A stretch of DNA of 33,491 bases from Planctomycetota bacterium (GCA_021809365.1 JAKBAC010000020.1:1-33491), one strand, 5' to 3'; shown: positions 16,181 to 24,965, counted from the stretch's first letter. Notes: generated by a model not told the origin, from the letters alone. Numbers and translations are program-made.

Positions 16181-17449
16181 ATGAACGCAATAATCCTCTC
16201 CATCGGCGATGAACTGACTACCGGCCTGACCACCAACACCAATGCCGCCTGGTTGGGACGGAAACTTTCCATCCTGGGAATACACTGCCGATTGCAACTG
16301 ACGGTGGGCGACCAGCAGGCCGCCATCATCGCGGCCATCCGGGAATGTCTGGGGCACTGCGATTTTCTGCTGATTACCGGCGGGCTGGGGCCTACGAAAG
16401 ATGATGTGACGCGTAGCGCGCTGGCGGAAGCAATCGGTCAGCCATTGGTGCGGGATGATGCTGCGCTGCGTGATCTTGAAGCATTCTTTGAGCGTATTGG
16501 CCGCACCATGACCGCCAACAATCGTCTGCAGGCTCTGCGTCCCGCATCCGCGCGATGTATTACCAATTCCTGTGGGACGGCACCAGGAATTATCGCACGT
16601 AGCGGCAATACCGAGATATTCGTCATGCCCGGCGTGCCCAAGGAAATGATGGCGATGTTTGAGCATGCATTGCGGCCAATTCTAGAGCAGGTCACTGGGA
16701 GCGTTATACAACAAATAGGCAAACTCAATATCTGCGGAGTCGGCGAGTCTTGGGTGGGCGAACAAATCGCGGATTTGATGCTGCGCGGCGTCAATCCGTC
16801 GGTTGGTACCACCGTGCATGACGGAATTGTTTCCGTGCGAATTTACGCCACCGGCCCGCGCGATAAAGTCGCCGCCATGGTTGCCCAGAAGGCGGATGTG
16901 GTGCGACGTCGGCTTGGAGCGCTGATTTTTTCGGAAGATGATGTCACGCTCGAACAAGTCATTGCGGCCCAGTTGATTCGGCGTCGGGAAACAATCGCCA
17001 CCGCTGAAAGTTGCACCGGCGGCATGGTGGCGATGATGCTGACCGATGTACCGGGCAGTTCCCATTACTTTTCGCGCGGATGGATTACATACAGTAATCA
17101 GAGCAAAACGACGGAACTGGGCATTGACGCGGCGCTCATTGATATAAAAGGTGCAGTCAGTCCGGAAGTGGCCAAAGACATGGCGATCCGCGCGCGGGAA
17201 AAAGCAGGCTCCCACTGGGGTATCGGAATAACAGGCATTGCCGGTCCGGATGGCGGCACGACGGAAAAGCCGGTGGGTCTGGTCTATATCGGCATCGCCA
17301 GCGCCAAAGACGGCGGGCAGGTTTACGTTCGCCGATGCAATTTTCCCGGCGACCGGCAAAGTGTGCGTTTGCGCGCCAGTCAGATGGCGCTGACATTGTT
17401 GCGGCTGAAACTCGAAGGGCTTGATCCGGAGAGTGTTTTGCGGCAGTGA
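16181..17449 (+). CDS. cinA: CinA-family nicotinamide-nucleotide amidohydrolase
   Basis: A 422-residue two-domain CinA protein. The N-terminal molybdopterin-binding-like (COG1058) domain begins at MNAIILSIGDELTTG and contains the FLLITGGLGPTKDD motif near residue 75. The C-terminal domain contains AESCTGGMVAMML and GITGIAGPDGGT, the NMN deamidase signature, so the enzyme likely recycles nicotinamide mononucleotide in the pyridine nucleotide cycle. The frame is open to an ATG at 16157, but homology starts at 16181. No strong Shine-Dalgarno is visible. It lies between divergent mazEF and downstream parDE. Confidence 0.92.
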   Translation: MNAIILSIGDELTTGLTTNTNAAWLGRKLSILGIHCRLQLTVGDQQAAIIAAIRECLGHCDFLLITGGLGPTKDDVTRSALAEAIGQPLVRDDAALRDLEAFFERIGRTMTANNRLQALRPASARCITNSCGTAPGIIARSGNTEIFVMPGVPKEMMAMFEHALRPILEQVTGSVIQQIGKLNICGVGESWVGEQIADLMLRGVNPSVGTTVHDGIVSVRIYATGPRDKVAAMVAQKADVVRRRLGALIFSEDDVTLEQVIAAQLIRRRETIATAESCTGGMVAMMLTDVPGSSHYFSRGWITYSNQSKTTELGIDAALIDIKGAVSPEVAKDMAIRAREKAGSHWGIGITGIAGPDGGTTEKPVGLVYIGIASAKDGGQVYVRRCNFPGDRQSVRLRASQMALTLLRLKLEGLDPESVLRQ

Positions 17450-17466
17450 CAACCGTAACATATAAT
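17438..17466 (+). promoter_or_regulatory. Putative parDE promoter
   Basis: A perfect TATAAT (17461-17466) lies 17 bp after TTGCGG (17438-17443), which is a weak -35. The promoter overlaps the end of cinA and would give a leader of roughly 15 nt before the parD ATG. Confidence 0.5.
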
Positions 17467-17488
17467 TAAATTGGAAAGAGGTGCGTCA

Positions 17489-17758
17489 ATGAAAATTTCA
17501 CTTAAGCCCCCGCTGCAACGGTTTGTTGCCAAAAAGGTTAAAGCCGGGCAATATCGCAGTCCCAGTGCCGTGATTAATGAAGCGTTGGAGGTGCTTCGCG
17601 AGCAGGAGAAATTCACCCCGGAGCATGAGGCCTATCTGCGGCAAGAGCTGCGCCGGGGGCTGCAACAACTGGCATCCGGCCAGCAATCGGATTTTACCGC
17701 TCGATCGATCATAGCCGAGGAGCACAGGCGCCTGACGGATAAAGGACGGTACCGTTGA
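17489..17758 (+). CDS. parD: ParD-type antitoxin
   Basis: An 89-residue antitoxin of the ParD/CC2985 family. The N-terminal ribbon-helix-helix is recognisable: the strand MKISLKPPLQRFVAKKV is followed by GQYRSPSAVINEALEVLRE. The C-terminal helices, rich in charged residues, would bind ParE. The frame is open six codons further upstream, but AGAGG about 7 nt before the ATG at 17489 decides the start. Its stop overlaps the toxin ATG (TGATG), so translation is coupled. Confidence 0.85.
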   Translation: MKISLKPPLQRFVAKKVKAGQYRSPSAVINEALEVLREQEKFTPEHEAYLRQELRRGLQQLASGQQSDFTARSIIAEEHRRLTDKGRYR

Positions 17759-18048
17759 TGGTAAAGGTGCGACGGTCTCCGCTGGCCGAGGAAGATTACC
17801 GGGATATTTGGCGACACATTGCCACGGATAATCCTGATGCCGCAGACCGGTTTTTGCTTCGGGTGGATTCCAAATTACAATTGTACGCAAAGTATCCGCT
17901 GATGGGTTCGGATCGACGATCATTAGGCCCCAATCTGCGAAGTTTCCCGGTGGGTAATTATCTTGCGTTTTACCAGATCGTTCCCGGAGGCATAGAATTG
18001 GTGCGATTGCTGCACGCGGCGCGGTCGTTGGAGAGCTTTGTGAAGTAG
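17758..18048 (+). CDS. parE: ParE/RelE-family toxin
   Basis: A 96-residue toxin of the ParE branch of the RelE/ParE superfamily; characterised ParE toxins poison DNA gyrase. Visible features are RRSPLAEEDYRDIWRHIA at the N-terminus, a central YPLMGSDRRSLGPNLRSFPVG stretch (interrupted at family-variable positions) and the C-terminal strand IELVRLLHAARSLE. The start overlaps the parD stop by 1 nt. An in-frame TTG one codon upstream is less likely. Gyrase as target is family inference. Confidence 0.85.
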   Translation: MVKVRRSPLAEEDYRDIWRHIATDNPDAADRFLLRVDSKLQLYAKYPLMGSDRRSLGPNLRSFPVGNYLAFYQIVPGGIELVRLLHAARSLESFVK

Positions 18049-18049
18049 T

Positions 18050-19465
18050 CTATTCCAATGCCGCGAGGGCGTCCTCCAGCATGCGGCAGGTCGTAATTTG
18101 CATCTGTCGCGGAGCCGATGCGGCGGCGGCTTTGTCGGATTCGCTGCGATGAATGGGAACCAAAAGGCGGCTATACCCCAATCGGCCCGCTTCGCTGATC
18201 CGCTGGCCCAGTGCGCCAATTTGCCGAAACTCACCCAGCAGCCCCAACTCACCCATGACCAGCGTCCGGCTGGAAAGTCCACGTTTCATCCGGGCACCGG
18301 CGATGGCCAGGGCAATGGCCGCATCAGCGGCGGGGTCGTTCACCCTCATCCCCCCCACCACGTTCACAAACACGTCCTGATCCGCGAGGCGCAAGCCGCC
18401 GCGTTTCTCCAGCACTGCAATAATCATGGCCACACGATTGACATCGCAACCACTGACTTTCCTGCGCGCGGAACCCAACATGCTGTCCGCCGTGAGCGCC
18501 TGAATTTCCAGCGCCAGCACGCGCGATCCCTGCGTAACCGCGCAAATCACAGAACCCGGCGGAGAACCGGCATGTGGCTCAATCAACAAGGCCGAGGCAT
18601 CTTCCACACTTTCCAACCCCGCCATCCCCATGCGAAAAAGTCCCACTTCCAGCGTATTGCCATGCCGATTTTTCACACACCGCACAATGCGATGATCGTG
18701 ATGCGTATCGCCTTCAAAATACAGCACGGTATCGACGATATGCTCCAGCAACTTGGGGCCGGCCAACAGCCCCTGCTTGGTGACATGGCCCACCAGGCAA
18801 ACGGCCGTTCCACCGGCCTTCGCCAGATAAACCAATTCCGTGGCGCAATCGCGCAGTTGCGAAATGCTCCCGGGCGGAGAGGAATTGGTGGGTTCATAGA
18901 TCATCTGCACGGAGTCGATCACACACAGATGCGGGCGTAATTTTTGAATCTGGCGTCCAATTTTTTCCAGATTGGTCTGCGCATAGATCAACAATCGCTC
19001 ATCACTGACACCCAGCCGGCTGGCCCGCAGTTTGGTCTGTTGCGCGGATTCTTCACTGCTGACATAAAGCACACGATGCCCCTGCCGCGCCATGCGATCA
19101 CCGGCCTGCAGCAACAGCGTGGATTTTCCAATACCGGGATCACCGCCCAGCAATACCGCGGAACTCGGAACAATCCCACCGCCCAGTACGCGATCAAACT
19201 CCGGCAAACCGGTGGGCATTCTCCGAATATCAAATTCGGGAATTTCCGAAAGCGAACAGGCCGGCGCATCCTCCCGCGATGCGAACTCTCCCGCGGAAGA
19301 TTCAGATGGTTCTTCCGATAACGCGCGAGGACGATGGGGATCGGCGGCCGCTTCGGTCATCTGCTCCAAACTGTCCCAGGAATTGCAATCGGGGCACTTT
19401 CCCATCCATTTGGGTTGAATCGCTCCACAATTGCGACATACAAAATAAGTTTTTTGCTTCGCCAT
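18050..19465 (-). CDS. radA: DNA repair protein RadA (Sms)
   Basis: RadA is a RecA-related, DnaB-like helicase that promotes branch migration in recombination. The N-terminal zinc finger has Cys10, Cys13, Cys24 and Cys27. Walker A GDPGIGKST is at 108-116, the RadA-specific KNRHG motif at 265-269 (usually KNRFG), and a C-terminal Lon-protease-like domain follows with GGMRVNDPAADAAIA. At 471 residues it is full length. The ATG lies only 7 nt after a perfect TATAAT, so the mRNA is probably leaderless. It is tail-to-tail with parE, with one base between the stops. Confidence 0.95.
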   Translation of the reverse strand: MAKQKTYFVCRNCGAIQPKWMGKCPDCNSWDSLEQMTEAAADPHRPRALSEEPSESSAGEFASREDAPACSLSEIPEFDIRRMPTGLPEFDRVLGGGIVPSSAVLLGGDPGIGKSTLLLQAGDRMARQGHRVLYVSSEESAQQTKLRASRLGVSDERLLIYAQTNLEKIGRQIQKLRPHLCVIDSVQMIYEPTNSSPPGSISQLRDCATELVYLAKAGGTAVCLVGHVTKQGLLAGPKLLEHIVDTVLYFEGDTHHDHRIVRCVKNRHGNTLEVGLFRMGMAGLESVEDASALLIEPHAGSPPGSVICAVTQGSRVLALEIQALTADSMLGSARRKVSGCDVNRVAMIIAVLEKRGGLRLADQDVFVNVVGGMRVNDPAADAAIALAIAGARMKRGLSSRTLVMGELGLLGEFRQIGALGQRISEAGRLGYSRLLVPIHRSESDKAAAASAPRQMQITTCRMLEDALAALE

Positions 19466-19478
19466 GGCCGGAATTATA
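19466..19478 (-). promoter_or_regulatory. radA -10 box fused to start codon (leaderless)
   Basis: On the minus strand TATAAT (19478-19473) is followed by TCCGGCC and then ATG at 19465. RNA polymerase would start at or beside the A of the start codon. No good -35 box is seen at the usual distance. Confidence 0.6.
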
Positions 19479-19645
19479 CCGGCCCACGGGAATTTGGGAT
19501 TCCTATTCCGATAATCCGCAATTTTGAATACCGCCGATTTTCTTAATGTTGTGATTTTTTACTTGTATTTGCCCGGTGAAACGTCGAAAATAACAGGTAG
19601 ATGAGCCTTAACGTAAGATTGAAAGGAGGCATATCGACAAGCAGC

Positions 19646-19665
19646 GTTCAATGATCGCATTGAAC
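19646..19665. terminator. Perfect hairpin, possible terminator
   Basis: An 8-bp perfect stem with a 4-nt loop about 145 bp after the stop of the floA partner gene. It lacks a clear T-tract, so intrinsic termination is uncertain. Confidence 0.3.
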
Positions 19666-19808
19666 TGAAAGAACCGCGACAGCGGCGTTCTATTTGTGCT
19701 CCACCGTACCGCATCCGCAATTGTTTATCTTTCATTACGGTGAATGCAGATCAATGTCGTCGGAGCGGTTTTTTCATGCGCCATCTCAATTGCTCCGCGG
19801 CGATGCGG

Positions 19809-20345
19809 TCAAAATCGATCCAACGGATCCTCGCGCAGCGACAATGGCTTGTTTAATAGTTCGCTTAAAACAAAGACGCTGCGTAACGAAATGGGATTAT
19901 GCATCACCGCTCGGATGGTTTGCGCAGGCGTGCGCCGGGGAGCGGTGCCGACTGAATGAGTATCGGATTTTTCTTTTACCGCGGACGCGGCAGGCGAAGC
20001 CCCCGCAGTTTTTCCAACGGCCGCGGGTGCGGGCGCGACCGCACGCTTTTGTACCGCAGGGGCTTTCGTCGCCGGCACCGCAGGCACGGAGCTTCCGACT
20101 ACCGCGGCCTTCCGCTGCGGACGCAACGGCGCGCGGCCCGCCCCAGAGGAAGGCGCAACGACCTGCCGGGGCGACGCTTGGCGCGGGCCTGCGGGAAGCG
20201 GTGTTGCGCCGGGACGCAGGGCCTTGCGCTGGGCCTCCTGTGCGGCTCGGCGGCGGGCCTGCTCGGCCTGCAACTGCTGAATGGTCACGCGCCCCGCAAG
20301 AATATCCTGGGCAAGTCGCTGTGGGTCCTGTGGAAGCTGGCTCAT
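19809..20345 (-). CDS. Ala/Pro-rich hypothetical protein downstream of floA
   Basis: A 178-residue protein with three parts. The N-terminal ~40 residues (PQDPQRLAQDILAGRVTIQQ, then a Gln/Ala/Arg-rich helix) look like a conserved helical domain. The middle (residues ~40-135) is low-complexity Ala/Pro/Lys. The C-terminal ~40 residues (TPAQTIRAVMHNPISLRS, then ELLNKPLSLRE) again look conserved. No signal peptide or membrane segment is seen. It starts 50 bp after floA on the same strand, so it is probably co-transcribed and may work with FloA. I do not recognise the family. A large plus-strand open frame covering this region is judged a shadow. Confidence 0.6.
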   Translation of the reverse strand: MSQLPQDPQRLAQDILAGRVTIQQLQAEQARRRAAQEAQRKALRPGATPLPAGPRQASPRQVVAPSSGAGRAPLRPQRKAAVVGSSVPAVPATKAPAVQKRAVAPAPAAVGKTAGASPAASAVKEKSDTHSVGTAPRRTPAQTIRAVMHNPISLRSVFVLSELLNKPLSLREDPLDRF

Positions 20346-20395
20346 GGTCTATTTCCCGGTTATTTTCTCCGCATTTCCAATGCCTCGGGCACTGC

Positions 20396-21421
20396 TCATG
20401 TCGCGGACGACCGATTATCCGTACCGGAGCCGGTTGCATTGGAACCACCTATGGATTCGCGCATCTGGGTGTCCGATTGCATATTCTTCATCCGGTAATA
20501 ATCCATGATGCCCAGATTACCTTTGCGAAATGCCTCCGCCATCGCAATGGGAATCTGCGCTTCGGCTTCAATGACCTTGGCCCGATTAAACTGGGCGAGG
20601 GCTTTGTTTTCCTGCTCCTGTGCCACGGCCAACGCCCGCCGCTTCTCCGCCTCGGCCTGCGCCAATTGCTTGGCGGCTTCGGCCTGCGCCGTCTGCAGGC
20701 GAGCGCCGATATTCTCACTGACATCCATATCCGCAATATCAATCGAAAGTATCTGAAAGGCGGTGCCGGCGTCCAGTCCCTTGGCCAACACGGTTTTACT
20801 GATCATGTCCGGCTGTTCAAGGACATGCTTGTAGGTATCGGCGGAACCGATGGCCGCCACGATGCCTTCTCCGACGCGAGCCACAATCGTCTCCTCACTG
20901 GCCCCGCCTACGAGTTGCCGCATATTTGTGCGCACCGTGACCCGCGCTTTTACCCGCAATTGAATGCCGTCTTTCGCAACACCCTCATGCGTCTGTCGGC
21001 CACTGGCGGCATTGGGCACATCAATGACACGCGGATTCACACTGGTCTGCACCGCTTCAAGCACATCGCGGCCAGCCAGATCAATGGCGGTGGCCTGATT
21101 CCACGGCAACTCAATATTGGCGCGATGCGCCGCGATCATGGCTTTGGCGACATTGAGCACATGGCCACCGGACATGTAATGCGCCTGCAGCTGATTGGTT
21201 TCCACCGGCAGCCCGGCCTGCACCATGGAAATCTTAGCCGTGACAATCGCCCGCGCATCGACCTTGCGCAACTTCATCCCGATGAGATCAAAGAGGCTGA
21301 TATCCGCCCCCGCGGAAAACGACTGCAGCCACAGATTAAACACATTGCCCACGGCGATCAGCACAATGATCACAACAACCAGGGCCACCACAAATATCAC
21401 AACCAGAGCGGCGGATGGCAT
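20396..21421 (-). CDS. floA: Flotillin-like protein FloA
   Basis: FloA is a membrane scaffold of bacterial functional membrane microdomains. The N-terminus has one hydrophobic hairpin-like segment (residues ~4-28), then the SPFH-type domain. Stretches such as [36 protein letters not shown] and the [17 protein letters not shown] coiled coil match Bacillus FloA closely. The frame is open to 21478, but alignment begins at the ATG at 21421, which has a G-rich Shine-Dalgarno (GGGGGG). It has a near-ideal promoter upstream. The NfeD-like partner often encoded beside floA is absent; the small Ala/Pro-rich gene follows instead. Confidence 0.93.
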   Translation of the reverse strand: MPSAALVVIFVVALVVVIIVLIAVGNVFNLWLQSFSAGADISLFDLIGMKLRKVDARAIVTAKISMVQAGLPVETNQLQAHYMSGGHVLNVAKAMIAAHRANIELPWNQATAIDLAGRDVLEAVQTSVNPRVIDVPNAASGRQTHEGVAKDGIQLRVKARVTVRTNMRQLVGGASEETIVARVGEGIVAAIGSADTYKHVLEQPDMISKTVLAKGLDAGTAFQILSIDIADMDVSENIGARLQTAQAEAAKQLAQAEAEKRRALAVAQEQENKALAQFNRAKVIEAEAQIPIAMAEAFRKGNLGIMDYYRMKNMQSDTQMRESIGGSNATGSGTDNRSSAT

Positions 21422-21474
21422 ACGTACCCCCCAATTTCTTTCATAACAGGCCACGAATCGAAATCTCAAGTACC

Positions 21475-21503
21475 ACAATATGACCGGACGCGAAGCCTGT
21501 CAA
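21475..21503 (-). promoter_or_regulatory. Putative floA promoter
   Basis: On the minus strand a perfect TTGACA (21503-21498) and TATTGT (21480-21475) are separated by 17 bp. The leader to the floA ATG would be about 47 nt. Confidence 0.65.
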
Positions 21504-21525
21504 TAAAAATGGCTCAGCCAGTAAG

Positions 21526-21558
21526 CCCAAAGCACAACACCCAAAGCCCACCCAAAGC
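21526..21558. repeat. Three CCCAAAGC direct repeats
   Basis: CCCAAAGC occurs at 21526-21533, 21540-21547 and 21551-21558 between the divergent floA and dxr promoters. The irregular spacing (14 and 11 bp) and position would fit a regulatory site or local slippage; no regulator is implied by the sequence. Confidence 0.4.
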
Positions 21559-21567
21559 CCAACAGGC

Positions 21568-21596
21568 TTGGCAAATTGATCCGCTAAATCTATTAT
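21568..21596 (+). promoter_or_regulatory. Putative dxr-rseP promoter
   Basis: TTGGCA (21568-21573) and TATTAT (21591-21596) are separated by 17 bp, each matching consensus at 5 of 6 positions. The expected start near 21603 gives a leader of about 37 nt. Confidence 0.65.
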
Positions 21597-21639
21597 CAAG
21601 GGGCTTGGCGGTATCGTGCCCTTAAAGGAATGGCTTTTG

Positions 21640-22842
21640 ATGAATGTAAAACCCTCCACCCCGGCTCCGCGTCATGTGTTGCGCGGCATTGCCGTTCTGG
21701 GCAGTACCGGCTCCATCGGAACCAATACGTTGAACGTCATGGATCACTTGGCCAGGCAGGGCCGGCCTTATGAAGTTATTGGTTTGGCGGCGGGGGCAAA
21801 CTGGAAAACCCTCGCGCAACAGGCTTTGCAGTTTCGTCCCAAAGTGGTGATTTTAAGCCAACCCGCCGCCGCCGCTGATTTAACCGAACTTAAACGTGCT
21901 TTACGCCATACAGATATAAAGGTGCAAACCGGCAACAAGGCCGTCATTGACCTGGCTCGACGTGATGATGTGGCGGTGGTTGCGGCATCCGTGGTGGGGG
22001 CGGCGGGGCTGGCTCCGGTGCTGGCGGCGGCGGAAGCCGGAAAACGCATCGCACTGTCGAACAAGGAGGCACTGGTTGTCGCCGGATGTCTGGTAATGCC
22101 GCTGGCAGAGAAGAAGGGGGCCGCCATCGTGCCGGTCGATTCCGAGCATTCCGCTATTTTTCAATCACTGCGTTCCGGTAAAGCGCGGGAAATTAACCGC
22201 ATTATTCTCACCGCCAGTGGCGGACCGTTTCGCGGTTGGACGGCCGAAAAGATGCGAACCGCAACGGTGGATGAGGCGTTGAACCATCCCAATTGGCGGA
22301 TGGGGGCGAAAATAACCATTGATTCCGCCACGCTCATGAATAAAGCTCTGGAGATTGTTGAAGCGCATTGGTTATTCAATCTCCCCGCGGAAAGTATTGA
22401 TGTGCTCATTCATCCCCAGTCCATAATTCACAGCATGATTGAATTTGTCGATGGCAGTATTATCGCCCAGCTTGGAACTCCCGATATGCGAACCGCCATT
22501 CAGTACGCGCTGACCCATCCGCGGCGCATGGCGGGATGCAGCCCCCGGCTGGATTGGACCACTATAAAAGCAATGACGTTTGAACAGCCGGCCGGGCGAT
22601 TCCCCGCTCTGGAGATCGGTTATGATGTTATCCGACGGGGGGGCACCAGCGGCGCGGTTGCCAATGCCGCCAATGAAATCGCCAATGCGCGCTTCCGCGC
22701 GGGCAAGATTTCCTTTGGAAAGATTGTTGAGATAACATCGGGCGTTTTGAAGAAACATCTCGATCATGGTTTTGTGGCCCGGCCAAAGCTTGCTGATTTG
22801 CTGGCGGCGGATGCCTGGGCCCGCACGGAGGCTGCTCAATGA
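21640..22842 (+). CDS. dxr: 1-deoxy-D-xylulose 5-phosphate reductoisomerase
   Basis: Dxr converts DXP to MEP with NADPH, the committed step of the non-mevalonate isoprenoid pathway. The nucleotide-binding motif GSTGSIG is at residues 21-27. Conserved NKEALV, the metal-binding DSEHSAIFQ, ILTASGGPFRG and NWRMGAKITIDSATLMNK follow in order. At 400 residues it is full length. The frame is open to an ATG at 21616, but AAGGA upstream and homology favour 21640. Its last 4 bp overlap the rseP-like ATG (ATGA), a common dxr-rseP arrangement. The product feeds DMAPP supply, also the substrate of MiaA. Confidence 0.95.
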   Translation: MNVKPSTPAPRHVLRGIAVLGSTGSIGTNTLNVMDHLARQGRPYEVIGLAAGANWKTLAQQALQFRPKVVILSQPAAAADLTELKRALRHTDIKVQTGNKAVIDLARRDDVAVVAASVVGAAGLAPVLAAAEAGKRIALSNKEALVVAGCLVMPLAEKKGAAIVPVDSEHSAIFQSLRSGKAREINRIILTASGGPFRGWTAEKMRTATVDEALNHPNWRMGAKITIDSATLMNKALEIVEAHWLFNLPAESIDVLIHPQSIIHSMIEFVDGSIIAQLGTPDMRTAIQYALTHPRRMAGCSPRLDWTTIKAMTFEQPAGRFPALEIGYDVIRRGGTSGAVANAANEIANARFRAGKISFGKIVEITSGVLKKHLDHGFVARPKLADLLAADAWARTEAAQ

Positions 22843-24965
22843 CGAAGATTAGTAACTCAGGCACGGCCCGCAAATTGCGCCACAATCTGGTGCGCGGGCG
22901 CGTCATGCTGCTGGTCATTGGAATGCCGATCGTATTGGCATTCTCTTTAGCCACCGCCGCTGGTAGCGTCTGGAAATCTCTGTTGGTTCTGATCGGCTTT
23001 GGCTCGGTTATTTTCTTTCATGAACTCGGACATTTCCTTGCCGCGAAGGCATTTGGTGTACGGTGTGATGTTTTTGCGGTGGGCATCGGCCCGCGACTGT
23101 GCGGCTGGCGGAAGGGAGTCGGATTTTCCTTCGGCAAAACCGAGATCGGCCCTCTGAAGCCCGAGTCCATTCCGAACGCGAACGCGATTGCTGTAACGGA
23201 AAAAGGTGGCGGCACGGAAGGAAAGCTGACGGTGGGCGAAACGGATTATCGCCTGGCCTGGCTGCCGTTTGGCGGTTATGTGCGGATGTTGGGCCAGGAT
23301 GACATGGACCCGTCAAAAGTAAGCGAAGATCCCGCATCCTTCGGCAAAAAGCCGATATGGCAGCGTATGATTATCATCTCCGCCGGCGTCACGATGAACA
23401 TCATTTTCGCGATTGTTGTATTTGCCATCGTATTTCGTCTGGGCCTTAAGGTTGAGCCGGCCATTATCGGCTCGGTGGCGTACAACAGTCCGGCCCAGAA
23501 GGCGGGCCTGCACGCCGGCGATCAGATCGTATCCATCAACAATCACAATCCGCGCGGATTTCTTGAATTTCAGGACCTGCAGATGGCATCCGCCTTGAGC
23601 AGTCGCGGCCAACCGATCAGTCTGCAATATATCACCCCCGGCAGCCCAAAAATTCATAGTGTTACGCTGGTTCCGACCATTCCACCGGGCGGCGGGCTGT
23701 TAAGCATGGGGGTTTCAATGGCACCATCCATGACGTTTCCCAAGATGTCCAAATCCGATTTCAAGTTGCTGACCAAAGTGGATCCGAAGTTGGCGCAATT
23801 CAAACCCGGCTCCACCATTGTGGCGTGTAACGGGGTTCCGGTGACTCAATGGGGGCCTCTATATGCCATGATTCAATCCGCCGATGGGCAACCGCTCAAC
23901 TTAACACTGCGCGCGCCGGATGGAAAATTATATCATGCGATGCGCCGCCCCATCCTTGACCCGCGTAATTGGGCCAATGGAATTCCGCGCATCCTGGGGA
24001 TGTATCCGCGTATTAAACTGGAAGCCGTGCTGCCGGGCGATGCTGGAGCGGCGGCGGGATTGAAGGCTGGTGATGTCATACTAAGAGTGGGCACGCTGGC
24101 GTATCCTGATTTCACGTCCTTTCAAAAAAGCATCGCGGATAACGCCGGCCAGAATATTTCCATTGAGGTACTGCGCAATGGAAAGGAGGTAACCCTCCAT
24201 TGCAAACCGCGTTCCAAATCAGGCCATGGATTTATCGGCATTGCCATGGCATTTGATTTTTCTTCACCGGTGGTGGGTTCAGTGTCCCGCTCAATGGCCG
24301 CTTTGGGCGTCGTCCCGGGATCAACGATTTCCGCCATGGGCCTGGCCGGATCATCGCCGGCAAAAACGCATAAGATCACCAACTGGTACGACCTTTTTTC
24401 CGCCGCAAAAAAACTCAATGGCCAGACTGCGGACATTTTTTTCGCGGGCCGATCCGCGCCTGTCAGGGTACCGCTGCATGGCGCACTGATGACTTTTCTC
24501 CAACAATACCACTATAAACTCCGTTTGCCGCTGCTCCCGGCAACTCGATTGCAGAAAAGCCACAGCGTATACGGCGCTGTGGCCATGGGCGTCAATCACA
24601 CATGGCATTGGATACTGCGGACGTATTCCACGTTGCGTGGGCTGGGTTACGGCACTGTTCCGGCACATGAATTACACGGCGTGGTGGGCATTGTTCCGGT
24701 TCTCTATGAATCCGAAAGCATGGGCAATACGATGTTGCTCTATTTTCTGGGGCTGATTTCGGTCAACCTGGCGGTGATTAACTTTCTTCCGCTGCCGGTG
24801 TTGGATGGTGGATTGTTCGTGATGTTGATCATTGAAAAAATCCGCGGGCGACCCCTGTCCGTTCAGGTCCAGACAGCCATACAGTTGGTCGGAATCACGC
24901 TGATCGGTGGACTGTTTTTATATGTGACCCTGTTTAATGATCTGCCCAGCCTGTTCGGGCATTAA
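22839..24965 (+). CDS. rseP: RseP-like site-2 intramembrane metalloprotease, enlarged
   Basis: A 708-residue membrane metalloprotease of the M50B family; RseP cleaves membrane-bound regulators such as anti-sigma factors. The zinc motif HELGH is at residues 61-65, about 40 residues later than in E. coli RseP, because an extra hydrophobic segment (~21-42) precedes it. The third conserved motif NFLPLPVLDGG lies near residue 650, within the C-terminal membrane region. Between them are at least three PDZ-like repeats (around 205-290, 300-390 and 395-480), shown by GLHAGDQIVSINN and GLKAGDVILRVG. The usual family length is about 450. The start overlaps dxr by 4 bp. Substrates are unknown. Confidence 0.88.
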   Translation: MTKISNSGTARKLRHNLVRGRVMLLVIGMPIVLAFSLATAAGSVWKSLLVLIGFGSVIFFHELGHFLAAKAFGVRCDVFAVGIGPRLCGWRKGVGFSFGKTEIGPLKPESIPNANAIAVTEKGGGTEGKLTVGETDYRLAWLPFGGYVRMLGQDDMDPSKVSEDPASFGKKPIWQRMIIISAGVTMNIIFAIVVFAIVFRLGLKVEPAIIGSVAYNSPAQKAGLHAGDQIVSINNHNPRGFLEFQDLQMASALSSRGQPISLQYITPGSPKIHSVTLVPTIPPGGGLLSMGVSMAPSMTFPKMSKSDFKLLTKVDPKLAQFKPGSTIVACNGVPVTQWGPLYAMIQSADGQPLNLTLRAPDGKLYHAMRRPILDPRNWANGIPRILGMYPRIKLEAVLPGDAGAAAGLKAGDVILRVGTLAYPDFTSFQKSIADNAGQNISIEVLRNGKEVTLHCKPRSKSGHGFIGIAMAFDFSSPVVGSVSRSMAALGVVPGSTISAMGLAGSSPAKTHKITNWYDLFSAAKKLNGQTADIFFAGRSAPVRVPLHGALMTFLQQYHYKLRLPLLPATRLQKSHSVYGAVAMGVNHTWHWILRTYSTLRGLGYGTVPAHELHGVVGIVPVLYESESMGNTMLLYFLGLISVNLAVINFLPLPVLDGGLFVMLIIEKIRGRPLSVQVQTAIQLVGITLIGGLFLYVTLFNDLPSLFGH

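Larger units (their letters stand above)
19466..19808. other. 343-bp intergenic region with hairpin
   Basis: Lies between radA and the floA partner gene, both on the minus strand. It contains the radA promoter and a perfect 8-bp stem GTTCAATG-ATCG-CATTGAAC at 19646-19665, a possible terminator or RNA element for the upstream operon. On the plus strand AAAGGAGG occurs at 19622-19629, but no start codon follows at usable distance. No gene is recognised. Confidence 0.45.

Noticed and set aside
19694..21625. A 643-codon plus-strand open frame
   Set aside because: It runs antisense to floA and its partner, both of which have clear family or codon-pattern support; the frame is open because of the high GC content.
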